Shown piece after piece: positions 1 through 8,980 of a DNA stretch of 64,000 bases. A program made the translations under genes and the position numbers. The notes below the pieces were generated by a model, which did not search any database, was not told where the DNA came from, and saw only the letters and a list, made by a program, of their open reading frames with translations. Every line of letters begins with the position of its first letter. Positions within the stretch are counted from its first letter, which is position 1. This stretch comes from Prosthecobacter algae (lineage in GTDB: Bacteria; Verrucomicrobiota; Verrucomicrobiia; Verrucomicrobiales; Verrucomicrobiaceae): contig NZ_BAABIA010000004.1 in NCBI RefSeq assembly GCF_039542385.1, positions 62,001 through 126,000 on the forward strand, given 5' to 3'.

Positions 1-59
1 AGTGAGAAGGCTCTGTATTGCATCCAGGGCTCCAAGTAAAAGGGAGTCCAGGCTGGACC

Positions 60-824
60 TCAGTCCATTCCGGTATCCGTCAGCCGCTGCAGTTGGCGCA
101 CCAGTTCTTTGACCTCGTGCGCCCCACGGATGTCGCTAAACTTCACCTCAATGCCGGCATTGGCCGCTGAGGAGAAGTCCACTGTGCCCAGCCCCAGCAG
201 TCCTTTGAGGCCGCTTTCATAGACATCAATGCTGCGTATGTCGCAGATACGCACCTCTCTGGAGCTGCGCCCCAGCAGGCCCCAGACCACCTCCACGCGC
301 TCCTCCGTCACCAGGTAGGTGCGGGTCCCCCGTGCGATGCCGACCACCAGCAGCAGAGTCAGGGCCGCCATGCCGGTGATGGGGGCATAAATGGGCTCGA
401 TCTTCATCAGCATGGCTGTGGTGATGAGCAGTAGCAGGGCCAGAAACAGGGCCTTGCCCGCCCCCAGCCATGATGGGTGAGACTCGTGCAGGATCAGTTC
501 ACCTGCGGGGGTGTAGCGGTCATTTGTGACGACTTCAGTCTCCTCTTCTGGGGCGGTGACGTCATCTTCATCAGTGAATTCTTCCTCATCAACGGGTGCA
601 TCGGCGCGGAATTCCCGAAACATGGGGCGGTCGATCCGTGCCCCGGCACTGGCCCTGGGGGCCCGCATGCCACCGATCACATCTCCCACCGTGTGATCTC
701 GCCCAGACACGGTGTCTTCACACAGATCCCCGCGTGCCAGGGATCCCCGTTCCACAAGAAGAAACAAATCTTCCTTGGACAACAATCCCGGAAAAGCCGG
801 ATGATCGTGCAGACGGTAGCGCAT
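60..824 (-). CDS. GYF-like / bacterial PH domain membrane protein
   Basis: About 254 residues. The first ~50 residues look like a GYF_2-type module (aromatic start MRY, then a KEDLFLLVERGSLARGDL pattern), followed by an acidic low-complexity linker. Two hydrophobic segments come next (around ALFLALLLLITTAML and GMAALTLLLVVGIA), and the C-terminus is a bacterial PH domain (bPH_2 type: RTYLVTEERVEVVWGLLG, then IDVYESGLKGLLGLGTVDF). It is probably an inner-membrane protein; GYF_2 and PH modules are usually protein- or membrane-interaction domains, and no enzymatic role is visible. The ATG at 824 is preferred over one at 911 because the domain starts there and the extra residues look non-native. 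Divergent from sufS. Specific function unknown. Confidence 0.75.
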   Translation of the reverse strand: MRYRLHDHPAFPGLLSKEDLFLLVERGSLARGDLCEDTVSGRDHTVGDVIGGMRAPRASAGARIDRPMFREFRADAPVDEEEFTDEDDVTAPEEETEVVTNDRYTPAGELILHESHPSWLGAGKALFLALLLLITTAMLMKIEPIYAPITGMAALTLLLVVGIARGTRTYLVTEERVEVVWGLLGRSSREVRICDIRSIDVYESGLKGLLGLGTVDFSSAANAGIEVKFSDIRGAHEVKELVRQLQRLTDTGMD

Positions 825-1001
825 GAATGGGAAAAGCCGCCCCAGTCTTAAAGGAAAGAGCGTGAGATGCAAAAGACAAAGGCTGGGTGGCGACGTATTT
901 GATGACTTCATTCCGGCGCAGTGAAAAGGCCTCGCTTTGATTCAGGGGCGGTTGAGCGGGCTTGCGCGACGTAATCAGTGGTGATACGGCACATCATACC
1001 C

Positions 1002-2216
1002 ATGGACTTGCTTCACTTGCGCGCAGATTTCCCCATCCTCGATCAGGAGGTGCATGGGCATCCGCTGGTGTACTTTGACAATGCGGCCAGCAGCCAAAAG
1101 CCACGTCAGGTCATCGAGACCCTGGTCCGCTATTACCAGCAGGACAATGCCAACGTCCATCGCGGGCTGCATGAACTCAGCATGCGGGCGACGGATGCCT
1201 TTGAAGCCACGCGGAAAAAGATCGCCCGCTTCATCGGTGCTGCCCGCGAGGAGGAAATCATTTATACCCGTGGGACCACGGAGGGCATCAATCTGGTGGC
1301 CCAGGTCTGGGCTGCGCAGTTTCTGAAACCCGGAGATGTCATCCTGCTCACAGGCATGGAGCATCACAGCAACCTTGTGCCCTGGCAGTTGGCTGCTAAG
1401 CGCAGCGGTGCGGTTTTAAGGCACATCCCTGTTCAGGAAGATGGCACGCTGGATCTCGTTGCGGCGGAGCCGTTGTTCGATGAGCAGGTCAAGGTCTTTG
1501 CCTGCGTCCATATTTCAAATTCTCTGGGCACGGTGAATCCAGTGCGCGAACTCTGCGCCAAGGCCCGTGCCCTGGGCGCGATGACTCTGGTGGACGGAGC
1601 CCAGGCTGTGGGGCACATCCCGGTGGATGTGCAGGCCATCGGTTGCGATTTTTACGCTTTTTCCGGCCACAAGATGTGCGCTCCCACGGGCATCGGTGCC
1701 TTGTATGGGCGGTATGAATTGCTGGAGCAAATGGAGCCCTGGCAAGGGGGGGGCGAAATGATCACGACGGTGACGCTCGAAACCTCTGCCTACAAGGCCC
1801 CGCCGGCCAAGTTCGAAGCAGGCACGCCTAACATTGCCGATGTCATCGGACTGGGCGCTGCGATTGATTACCTGGAAGCCGTGGGGCTGGAAAACATCCA
1901 GGCACATGGGATGGAGCTGACCGAGTATGCCTATCAGCGCATGTCTGATCTGCCAGGCATCCGCATTCTGGGGCCGCAGCAGCCACGTGCTTCCCTCATC
2001 GCCTTTGCCCTGGCCTGCGCCCATCCTCATGATCTGGTGGAGTATGCCAACACGTACGGCCTGGCCCTGCGTGGGGGGCATCACTGCACGCAGCCGCTGA
2101 TGAAACGTTTCAAGCTGCCGGGCACCAGCCGTGCCAGTTTCTATTTTTACAACACCCGCGCCGAGGTGGACCGGATGATGGACATCCTGCACCAGGCGGT
2201 TAAATTTTTCTCCTGA
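1002..2216 (+). CDS. sufS: SufS-type cysteine desulfurase
   Basis: Group II cysteine desulfurase of about 404 residues, normal for the family. It removes sulfur from L-cysteine as an enzyme persulfide for iron-sulfur cluster assembly in the cytoplasm. Visible landmarks are the PLP-binding lysine in FSGHK (about residue 224), the H-H-S-N block near residue 121 and the catalytic cysteine in RGGHHC (about residue 362). The ATG at 1002 gives the canonical short N-terminus; a GTG at 978 in frame is possible. The stop overlaps the next start as TGATG, so sufS and sufU form a translationally coupled pair, which is the usual SufS/SufU partnership in bacteria using SufU as sulfur acceptor. Confidence 0.95.
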   Translation: MDLLHLRADFPILDQEVHGHPLVYFDNAASSQKPRQVIETLVRYYQQDNANVHRGLHELSMRATDAFEATRKKIARFIGAAREEEIIYTRGTTEGINLVAQVWAAQFLKPGDVILLTGMEHHSNLVPWQLAAKRSGAVLRHIPVQEDGTLDLVAAEPLFDEQVKVFACVHISNSLGTVNPVRELCAKARALGAMTLVDGAQAVGHIPVDVQAIGCDFYAFSGHKMCAPTGIGALYGRYELLEQMEPWQGGGEMITTVTLETSAYKAPPAKFEAGTPNIADVIGLGAAIDYLEAVGLENIQAHGMELTEYAYQRMSDLPGIRILGPQQPRASLIAFALACAHPHDLVEYANTYGLALRGGHHCTQPLMKRFKLPGTSRASFYFYNTRAEVDRMMDILHQAVKFFS

Positions 2217-2671
2217 TGGCCCTCTCTGACGAACTGCGCGACCTGTACCAGCAGGTTATCCTCGACCACTCCAAAAATCCCCGCAATCACGGTGAACTCA
2301 CCGGTGACTGTGTGCATGTCCATGGCGACAACCCGACCTGCGGGGACGAGATCGACATGTGGGTGAAATTTGGCCCGGAAGGGCAGGTGGAGGACATCAA
2401 GTTCACCGGCCAGGGCTGTGCCATCAGCCAGGCCAGTGCCTCCATGATGACGGTGAAGATCAAAGGATCCGAAGGGGCCAAGGCCCGCTCCATGCTGGAA
2501 GACTTCCGCCATGTGGTGCTGGGTGATGCGCCTGTGAAGGACGAGGATGCTCTGGGCGAACTCATCCTTCTGGAAGGGGTGCAAAAGTTCCCTCAGCGGG
2601 TCAAATGCGCCATGCTCGGCTGGCGTGCCCTGGAGCAGGCGATGGGCGAGCAGCAGAAGCAGGACGTCTGA
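2216..2671 (+). CDS. sufU: SufU-type Fe-S assembly protein
   Basis: SufU/IscU-family protein of 151 residues. The three conserved cysteines are at about C42 (in PTCGDEI, with the partner Asp at 44), C68 (GQGCAISQAS) and C131 (RVKCAMLGW). The insertion between the second and third cysteine is the feature that separates SufU from IscU. In characterised SufU proteins these residues hold zinc and accept persulfide sulfur from SufS. Its start overlaps the sufS stop by one base, which supports joint function. The remaining suf genes (sufBCD) are not in this window. Confidence 0.93.
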   Translation: MALSDELRDLYQQVILDHSKNPRNHGELTGDCVHVHGDNPTCGDEIDMWVKFGPEGQVEDIKFTGQGCAISQASASMMTVKIKGSEGAKARSMLEDFRHVVLGDAPVKDEDALGELILLEGVQKFPQRVKCAMLGWRALEQAMGEQQKQDV

Positions 2672-2744
2672 AAGTCACAATAGGGTGTCAATACAAAGCA
2701 TCCGCACGCAAGGGATGCGGCCCTCGGTGACGTACATTTGGGGC

Positions 2745-3632
2745 ATGTTTCATTCCCCGCGTTTTCTTGTCACTGCCGTCCTGGGACTCATCGTCGGCGG
2801 CTCTTTCGCCAAAGAGCCCTTCAAGCCCAATCTCGGCCCCGACCTACCCAGCATCCAAGTGACCTGCGGGGGGGTGACGGTGATGCTGCGTCAAGCCTCC
2901 CAGTGGACACCTGGCCGTCTTGACTTTCGAGGCTCGGCCATGACGACGGAACGCAGCGCCTATGGCACGGTCTTTTCCTTTCCAGATGTCGGTTTCATCG
3001 GCACAGGGCATTTGGAAAATGAGCCGGAGCCCTTGCAGTCACTGGCCTTTTTTCTGGATGGTCAGCCTGTGGCCAATCCCACCGCCGAGATGAAAGGCAG
3101 CACGTTCCGTTTTGAGCGCAGGTCGCGCGTCCGCCAGTTTGATCTCACCTGCATTCTGGAGATCCGGGACAACCGTCTTTACGAGACCACCACCGTTCAC
3201 ACGGATGAGGCCCAGCCACTCAAGCTGGTGTATCATTTCATGCATGCCTGGGCACCGACGGTTTCGGCCTTCATCGCCGGGCGGGATGCGAACCCGGGTC
3301 AAGTGATGACTGGGGTCCTGAACGACGATGCGGCCCTGGCGCGGAAGTTTTACATCAATGAGCCGGTGGATTGGATGTCCGTCTATGAACCGAAGAGCGG
3401 CCAGTATGGGGTGTCGCGCCTGCTGGAGACACCGCCCCAGGGAAAGCCGATTTCCATGATCTGGAATGTGCCGGGCAGTTACCGGAAGTATTATCTGAAG
3501 AGCTTTAGCAATGAGACGGTGCCTGCGGGTTTCACGGGCACGTGGAAAATGGTCACCACCTTTGGGGCTGCCCCTGAGGCTGAATGGGAAGCGGCTGCAC
3601 GCAAGACCGCAGCGGATTTGGGCAAGCCGTGA
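2745..3632 (+). CDS. Secreted protein of unknown function
   Basis: About 295 residues with a clear signal peptide (FLVTAVLGLIVGGSFA, cleavage before KEPF). The mature part is rich in beta-strand-like segments and reads like a carbohydrate-associated beta-sandwich (phrases such as YETTTVHTDEAQPLKLVYHF and TWKMVTTFG), somewhat like galactose-mutarotase-type folds, but I do not recognise a named family. The ATG at 2745 is chosen because it starts the signal peptide. It lies 73 bp after sufU on the same strand and has no obvious link to Fe-S assembly. Probably periplasmic. Confidence 0.7.
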   Translation: MFHSPRFLVTAVLGLIVGGSFAKEPFKPNLGPDLPSIQVTCGGVTVMLRQASQWTPGRLDFRGSAMTTERSAYGTVFSFPDVGFIGTGHLENEPEPLQSLAFFLDGQPVANPTAEMKGSTFRFERRSRVRQFDLTCILEIRDNRLYETTTVHTDEAQPLKLVYHFMHAWAPTVSAFIAGRDANPGQVMTGVLNDDAALARKFYINEPVDWMSVYEPKSGQYGVSRLLETPPQGKPISMIWNVPGSYRKYYLKSFSNETVPAGFTGTWKMVTTFGAAPEAEWEAAARKTAADLGKP

Positions 3633-3711
3633 TGGCTGAGGGCGTGAGGCTGCTGTCCGGTCTTGCTTGAGATTTGCGGTCATCGCTTGCACCTTGCCCG
3701 CCAGATCTGCC

Positions 3712-4524
3712 ATGCCCGAACTTCCTGAAGTCGAAACCACCCTCCGCGGCGTCTCCCCTTACCTCGTTGGCCGCAGCATTCGGGAGGTCATCGTCCGGGA
3801 CTCCCGGCTGCGCTGGCCGGTGCCGGAGACGGTGCATGAACTGGAAGGGCAGCGCATCACCGCTGGCCAGCGCCGGGGAAAGTACCTGCTTTTCACCTCG
3901 TCCAAAGGAACTCTGCTGCTGCATCTGGGCATGTCTGGAAGCCTGCGGGTGACGGACCCTGACACTCCGTGGCGGAAACATGATCACTTTGCGCTGACGA
4001 CAGACCGTGGGATGCAGATTCGTCTGCATGATCCACGGCGTTTCGGGGCGGCCCTGTTTATTCATGGGGATCCGTTGTTGCATCCTTTGTTAGCCGAGCT
4101 GGGGCCGGAGCCGCTTTCGGACGATTTCACAGTCGCTCTGTTGAAGACGCAGTGTGGTGGGCGCAGTGCGCCGGTGAAGGCGGTCATCATGGACAGCCAT
4201 GTCGTTGTTGGAGTGGGCAATATCTATGCCTGCGAGGCACTGTTCATGGCGGGGATTTCACCCCTGAAGGCGGCAGGCAAAGTGAGCGGGCCGAGGCTGG
4301 CGAAGCTGGTGCAGGCCATTCGCGAGGTGCTGGTGGCCTCCATTGAAATGGGGGGCACCACCTTGCGTGATTTCCTCAATGAAAAGGGAGAGCCTGGCTA
4401 CTTCAAACAGACCCTCCGCGTCTATGACCGGGAGGGACAGCCCTGCCATGCCTGTGCTACTACCGTCAAACGGGTGGTGATGAGCAACCGCTCCACGTTT
4501 TACTGCCCGACCTGCCAGAAGTGA
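3712..4524 (+). CDS. mutM: Formamidopyrimidine-DNA glycosylase (Fpg/MutM)
   Basis: 270 residues, the usual Fpg length. It excises oxidised purines such as 8-oxoguanine and cleaves the abasic site. The start is fixed by the catalytic N-terminus MPELPEVET (Pro-1 after Met removal, Glu-2). The beta-hairpin lysine is in RRGKYLLF, the middle shows the VGNIYACEALF block, and the C-terminal zinc finger is complete (CHAC near the end and CPTC in the last residues). Upstream in-frame codons are ignored because Pro must be second. It is convergent with scpA, 18 bp apart. Confidence 0.97.
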   Translation: MPELPEVETTLRGVSPYLVGRSIREVIVRDSRLRWPVPETVHELEGQRITAGQRRGKYLLFTSSKGTLLLHLGMSGSLRVTDPDTPWRKHDHFALTTDRGMQIRLHDPRRFGAALFIHGDPLLHPLLAELGPEPLSDDFTVALLKTQCGGRSAPVKAVIMDSHVVVGVGNIYACEALFMAGISPLKAAGKVSGPRLAKLVQAIREVLVASIEMGGTTLRDFLNEKGEPGYFKQTLRVYDREGQPCHACATTVKRVVMSNRSTFYCPTCQK

Positions 4525-4542
4525 TCTGGCAGCATAGGCCCC

Positions 4543-5274
4543 CTAGAGATTGGGCCTGATGACGACGATGTCTCCCAGCATCTGTTCCTGCTCCACCATG
4601 AGGTGATTCAGCTTCATGAGTTCGAGCATGGCCAGGAAGGTGACGATGACCTCCACCCGGCTGGCGGCAGTGCTGAACAGGGAGTCAAACCGCACTCGTC
4701 CCCCCATAGGGATGGCCTCCAGCAGATGCTCAATCTTGTCGGCGACGCTGTAGCGGTCGCTGACGATTTCGCGGATGTCGGTGGAGTTTTCGAAGCGCTT
4801 CAGCACCTTTTGAAAAGCGCGGATGAGATCGAAAATGCCCACTTGCCCAACGATGTCGGGTGCGGGGGCCGTCAGGTCTGGCAACTCCGGCGTTGTGGCA
4901 AAAAATTCGTCGGCTTTCACTTCCTGGGTTCCAAGAAACTGGGCCACGTCCTTGAACTTCTTGTATTCGACCAACTGGCGGATCAGTTCCCAGCGCGGGT
5001 CTTCTTCATCGGCATCCTCTTCAGGTGGCTGCTGGGTCTGCGGCAGCAGTTCGCGGCTTTTGAGGTACATCAGGTTGGCGGCCATGACGATGAACTCGCT
5101 GGCCACCTCGATATTCAGCATCTTGAAGGTGTTGATGTAGTCGAGGTACTGTTTGGTGATGCGCCCGATGGACACATCATAGATGTCGATCTCATCCTTC
5201 TTGATGAGATACAGCAACAGATCGAGGGGGCCCTCGAAAATCTCCAGTTTGACCTTGTAATCCTTGTCTTCCAC
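4543..5274 (-). CDS. scpA: Segregation and condensation protein A
   Basis: Kleisin subunit ScpA (243 residues) that bridges SMC heads with ScpB in the bacterial condensin complex. The N-terminal signature VKLEIFEGPLDLLLYLI and the following EIDIYDVSIGRITKQYLDYI are diagnostic; the C-terminal winged-helix region (VTFLAMLELMKLNHLMVEQEQ) is also present. The start codon is GTG at 5274. The usual partner scpB is not adjacent: upstream is a secreted protein and downstream is convergent mutM. Confidence 0.95.
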   Translation of the reverse strand: MEDKDYKVKLEIFEGPLDLLLYLIKKDEIDIYDVSIGRITKQYLDYINTFKMLNIEVASEFIVMAANLMYLKSRELLPQTQQPPEEDADEEDPRWELIRQLVEYKKFKDVAQFLGTQEVKADEFFATTPELPDLTAPAPDIVGQVGIFDLIRAFQKVLKRFENSTDIREIVSDRYSVADKIEHLLEAIPMGGRVRFDSLFSTAASRVEVIVTFLAMLELMKLNHLMVEQEQMLGDIVVIRPNL

Positions 5275-5319
5275 CTGGGAGCTTATGGGCGGGAAGTGGT
5301 GGGAAGCGAGGAGAAAAAC

Positions 5320-5793
5320 TCACTTCACCACGGGCGGTTCGATCCCGAGTTCCAGGGTGAGTTTTCGCGCAGCGTCCAGTTGCTCGGGTTTCACGAAGAT
5401 CATGCTGTAGTAGTTGCCTTCCAGAACGACAAAGAGAGGCGCATAGCCCTTGGTCTTGTAGTCGTTCACCGTGGCCTCCATTTCTTTCTCGCTGTAGATG
5501 GTGCTACGCCACCAGCCATTGAACTGAATGGCCTTGGAGAAAATGGCCCGGTAGGCCTCCTTGCCTTCGTGATACTCGTAATAGATCATCTGCTCCCCAG
5601 TTTCTCGCTTGGCATCGGAGAGCTTGGCCATCGCATCCGCCTTCATCCACTCGGTGAAGAGCTTTTCCCGCTCGCGCGATTTGGCGGAGCTGACTTTCGA
5701 GGGTTTCACCCGCACGGGTTTGTCGGCAGCCTGGGCCGGTTGGCTGAAGGCGGCGGTCAACAGGAGGCAAAGCAATAGGCAGAAGGCTTTCAT
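5320..5793 (-). CDS. Small secreted protein of unknown function
   Basis: 157 residues with a signal peptide (AFCLLLCLLLTAAFSQPAQA, cleavage before ADKP). The mature region is basic, then contains aromatic-rich segments (EQMIYYEYHEGKEAYRAIFSK and EGNYYSMIFVKPEQ). No family recognised. It is 45 bp upstream of scpA on the same strand and may share its transcript, but the secretion signal makes a direct role with cytoplasmic ScpA unlikely. Confidence 0.7.
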   Translation of the reverse strand: MKAFCLLLCLLLTAAFSQPAQAADKPVRVKPSKVSSAKSREREKLFTEWMKADAMAKLSDAKRETGEQMIYYEYHEGKEAYRAIFSKAIQFNGWWRSTIYSEKEMEATVNDYKTKGYAPLFVVLEGNYYSMIFVKPEQLDAARKLTLELGIEPPVVK

Positions 5794-5871
5794 GCGAGAA
5801 GAACGGTTAAAGCTTACGGTTTGATCAGGAACTTTTCTGAGAAGTTGAAACTGGCGATGCCATCTTTGGGA

Positions 5872-6861
5872 TCAAGGAAGTAGGGCGACGCCTTTGATGG
5901 CTTGGCTGCCCGGCTGAATCAGGTCTTCCAGCAAGGACGGCAAATTCTCCCATCCGGTGTGGTGGGTGATCCAGGGCTGGGTGTTGATACGCCCCTCTTG
6001 GATCAATGAAAGGATGCGTGGGAAATCCGCTGCCTGGGCATTGCGGCTGGCCAGCAGGGTGAGCTCCCGCCGATGCAGCAGGGGATCGTCCAGGAGCACG
6101 GGTTCTTTGGTGATGCCGACGTAAACAATGCGGCCAGTGAACCGGGCCAGCCGCAATGCCCGGGCCATGGATTGTGGATTGCCTGTCGCATCAAAGACCA
6201 CTTGGGCGGCGGGTTCATCCGGAAGCATTTCCACCACATTTACACCTGGATAATGCTGCGTCACAAAGGCGCGGCGGGCGGCGCTGAGTTCCAGGACGGT
6301 GATGTGCTGCGTGGCCAATCGGGCGAACTCCAGGACCGTGAGCCCGATGGGGCCGGCACCGATGATGAGTACATCCTCCGTCGGCCGGATCTCTGCCCGA
6401 TTCACCGCATGGCAGCCGATGGCCAGTGTCTCCACCAAGGCCAGTTGTTCATAACCTAGAGTATTGCAGGGGTGGAGCTTGGAGGCGGGCAGTAGGAGCC
6501 TCTCCCGCATGCCGCCATCGCAATGCACACCCAGAACTGCCAGCGTTTCGCAACAATTGGTTCGGCCCTGAAGGCAGGCATGGCAGTTCCCGCAATGGAG
6601 GTAAGGCTCCACAGAACAGCGATCCCCGGGCTGCAAGTGTGTAACATCCGGTCCCACAGCCAGCACCTCGACCCCCAGTTCATGGCCAAGGATGCGCGGG
6701 AATTCAATGAAGGGCATCTTGCCCAGATAACCGCTGATGTCAGTGCCGCAGATGCCGATGGCGCGAATCGCGACTAAGGCCTCGCCAGTGCTGGGAGACG
6801 CGGTTTCGGGAAGTTCGATCCATTGAAACTGGCGGGGCTGGGAGAGCTGCAGGGCGCGCAT
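5872..6861 (-). CDS. Zinc-dependent alcohol/polyol dehydrogenase
   Basis: Medium-chain dehydrogenase of 329 residues. The catalytic zinc site is seen in GICGTDISGYLG and GHELGVEV, the structural zinc site in HCGNCHACLQGRTNCC, and the Rossmann nucleotide-binding loop in IIGAGPIGLTVLEFA. The overall pattern resembles sorbitol or L-threonine 3-dehydrogenase relatives, but the substrate cannot be read from sequence. It is the last gene of a minus-strand group headed by a LacI-type regulator, with 50 bp to the L,D-transpeptidase, so sugar- or polyol-responsive control is plausible. Confidence 0.88.
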   Translation of the reverse strand: MRALQLSQPRQFQWIELPETASPSTGEALVAIRAIGICGTDISGYLGKMPFIEFPRILGHELGVEVLAVGPDVTHLQPGDRCSVEPYLHCGNCHACLQGRTNCCETLAVLGVHCDGGMRERLLLPASKLHPCNTLGYEQLALVETLAIGCHAVNRAEIRPTEDVLIIGAGPIGLTVLEFARLATQHITVLELSAARRAFVTQHYPGVNVVEMLPDEPAAQVVFDATGNPQSMARALRLARFTGRIVYVGITKEPVLLDDPLLHRRELTLLASRNAQAADFPRILSLIQEGRINTQPWITHHTGWENLPSLLEDLIQPGSQAIKGVALLP

Positions 6862-6911
6862 GATACCACTGTGCTAGCAGGCCGATTCCCGCGCGGCAAT
6901 CAAGATCCCGT

Positions 6912-7748
6912 TCACTTCTGCAAAACGTAGCGTCCGGCCTGGACGGTGATGCGGGGCAGAGGCTGCGTGGGTTGGAAGGCCTCATAACCTGGGCGCAGTT
7001 CCTCCCAAAAGGCGGCGGATGAATGGCTGGCTGCCTGGGCCAGACGTTCGGGGGTGAGGGGGAAGGGGAAGACATGCACTGGCGTGCTGTCCTGACCGGC
7101 AGACAAGGCGGCCTCGACCACAAGGTAAATCTCTTCGATCACCGGATCGGTCATCGCAAAGCACCCGATGCTGACTTCATTGCCATGCACCATGATGAAG
7201 CTGCCTGTACGGCCATGATGCTGGTCATAGGCGTTTGGGTAGCCAATGTTGAACGAGAGATGAAAGTTGCTTCCGGGATTCAGGGCGGCCTTGTCCACGC
7301 TGTAAAAACCTTCGGGGGCCTGACCGTCCCCTTCGATGAGCTTGGGGCCGAGGTTGCCAGACATGGCCGCGATGGGATAGGTGCGAAAAAGCTTCCACCC
7401 TTGCTTGGATCGCAGCCAGAGTTCCAGGGTTCGGCTTTCTTTGAAGACCCGGATAAAAGCGGGATTCCCCAGCCGCAGCCCCTGTTTTTTCAATTCCGCA
7501 TTGAGCGGAGCCTGGACTCGGTCACGGGCGTGGGCAAGGCGGTCTGGCGGGGAAAGTTTGCGCCAGTCTTCAGGGGCAGGGGGAGCTGGGTAGGGGAGCT
7601 TCATCGAGACACGGCCGGACCATACGCTGGCCAGGAAGGGAAGAGAAATGACAGGCCCACAATCTGAGCAGGTCTGGCCTTTCGGTACCGAACTGAAATA
7701 GGCGAGGGCAGCCCCCATCGGAATCAGCAGCCAAAAGACATTTTTCAT
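6912..7748 (-). CDS. L,D-transpeptidase (YkuD/YafK type)
   Basis: About 278 residues with an N-terminal hydrophobic anchor or signal (FWLLIPMGAALAYFSSV). The catalytic motif is clear: IMVHGNEVSIGCFAM, with the His and the nucleophilic Cys of the YkuD fold. The segment before it (LWLRSKQGWKLFRTYPIAAMSGNLGPK) is typical of YafK-like members. Such enzymes form or cut L,D-crosslinks or attach proteins to peptidoglycan in the periplasm. ATG 7748 is chosen for the signal peptide. Confidence 0.88.
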   Translation of the reverse strand: MKNVFWLLIPMGAALAYFSSVPKGQTCSDCGPVISLPFLASVWSGRVSMKLPYPAPPAPEDWRKLSPPDRLAHARDRVQAPLNAELKKQGLRLGNPAFIRVFKESRTLELWLRSKQGWKLFRTYPIAAMSGNLGPKLIEGDGQAPEGFYSVDKAALNPGSNFHLSFNIGYPNAYDQHHGRTGSFIMVHGNEVSIGCFAMTDPVIEEIYLVVEAALSAGQDSTPVHVFPFPLTPERLAQAASHSSAAFWEELRPGYEAFQPTQPLPRITVQAGRYVLQK

Positions 7749-7820
7749 AAGGGGAGGACACAGCCGGTATGCCCCGCGTGGCGGGCACCCCATATAAGAT
7801 ACCGAATCCTGGGAATTTGA

Positions 7821-8846
7821 TCAATGTTCGCGCTGATTGCGCACCGTCTCTCCGGGACGCCAGGTGCCCTCGGTCATCACAATCTTCGGGTATTTGGGCA
7901 GGCCGCGCTCATTTTGCTGCTCCTGGGCCACCAGCAAATCCACGGCTGCCGCACCCAGTACATCTGCTTGCTGGTCAATCCCGGCGACCTGGGGCCGGTC
8001 GGCCCTCCAGCCCAGGGTGACGATTCCGGGCTGCTCAGGCAGGGGAATGCCCTCCAGCCATTCGGGCAGGCTGTGGCCGCCCTCGATCACGGCATCTGGT
8101 TTCACTTTGGCCAGCCATTGCTCAAAATCCTGGCGGCTGGGTTCCCGGCGCAGGCACAGCAGGGCTTCGGCCTGTTTCAGCGGTAGCGGATGGTGGGCCA
8201 GAAAACTGGCGGACCAGGCGCTGAACATCCGTTCATTGATCACGCTGCCCCCATAATAACCGATGCGTTTGTAGCCCAGTTTTTTCAGGTGGCGCATCGC
8301 TGTCATCATACCCAGGTAGTGGTGGTGATGCACACGGTGCAGGGCAGGGCGGGCATAGCCCAGGCCGATGACCACGCTGCTGAATTTCTCCCAGCGCATG
8401 GAGACGTGGCCCCGGCTACGGGAGATGAGCGGTGACAGGATGAAACCTGGAATGCCCCGTGCCTCCAGGATGCCCGAGAGCCGCCGCCCGGTCATCCCCT
8501 TGGCGGCGAGATGAAATTCGTCCAGTTGAAAGCCGAGCTGTTCCGCCCGCTGCTGTGCCCCGAGAATGAGCTGCTGTGACCAGGAGGAGAAACCGAGATC
8601 TGAAGGCTCCTTTTCAGCCCAGATGAAAGCCAGTGTGCGAGGGGCCTGCGACCTTCGCTTTTGCCGCATGTGCGTCATCAGCTTGGAGATTTCAGGGTCT
8701 GGCCGATAACCCAGGGTGGCCGCAGTCTCCAAAATCCGGGTCCGCAGGGCAGGCTGCACATGGGGTTCTCCCCTCAGCGCACGGGACACGGTCATCTTCG
8801 AGATGCCTAGCTGGTCGGCAATGTCCTGGAGATTGGGGCTGCTCAC
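7821..8846 (-). CDS. LacI-family transcriptional regulator
   Basis: 341 residues. The N-terminal helix-turn-helix is canonical (LQDIADQLGISKMTVSRALRG) and is followed by the hinge helix region (TRILETAATLGYRPDPEIS). The rest is a periplasmic-binding-protein-like effector domain. GTG start at 8846. It precedes the L,D-transpeptidase (72 bp) and alcohol dehydrogenase on the same strand. A strong 10-bp inverted repeat sits just upstream (8899-8936) and could be its own operator. The effector is probably a sugar but cannot be named. Confidence 0.92.
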   Translation of the reverse strand: MSSPNLQDIADQLGISKMTVSRALRGEPHVQPALRTRILETAATLGYRPDPEISKLMTHMRQKRRSQAPRTLAFIWAEKEPSDLGFSSWSQQLILGAQQRAEQLGFQLDEFHLAAKGMTGRRLSGILEARGIPGFILSPLISRSRGHVSMRWEKFSSVVIGLGYARPALHRVHHHHYLGMMTAMRHLKKLGYKRIGYYGGSVINERMFSAWSASFLAHHPLPLKQAEALLCLRREPSRQDFEQWLAKVKPDAVIEGGHSLPEWLEGIPLPEQPGIVTLGWRADRPQVAGIDQQADVLGAAAVDLLVAQEQQNERGLPKYPKIVMTEGTWRPGETVRNQREH

Positions 8847-8893
8847 GTCTTGGCCAATGAGTAGGACGGGGGACAGGGGGCCGCAAGATCATC

Positions 8894-8940
8894 TCATCAG
8901 GCAGGCTGAGTGCTTGAGAAGTCCGCCAGCCTGCCTATGA
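8894..8940. repeat. Long inverted repeat between lacI-type gene and lspA
   Basis: AGGCAGGCTG at 8899-8908 pairs perfectly with CAGCCTGCCT at 8927-8936. The stem extends by TCAT/ATGA (8894-8897 with 8937-8940) around a single unpaired C at 8898. The loop is 18 nt. No T-run follows on either strand, so it is not a standard intrinsic terminator. Its place between divergent genes suggests an operator or an RNA element in a 5' leader. Confidence 0.6.
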
Positions 8941-8980
8941 GAGAGGTCCGGCCTAGCCACGCCCCGCGATTTTACTTCCC

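Noticed and set aside
2698-2720. Short hairpin after sufU (GCATCC/GGATGC)
   Set aside because: Only 6 bp, no T-run, alternative pairings of equal strength; too weak to call a terminator.
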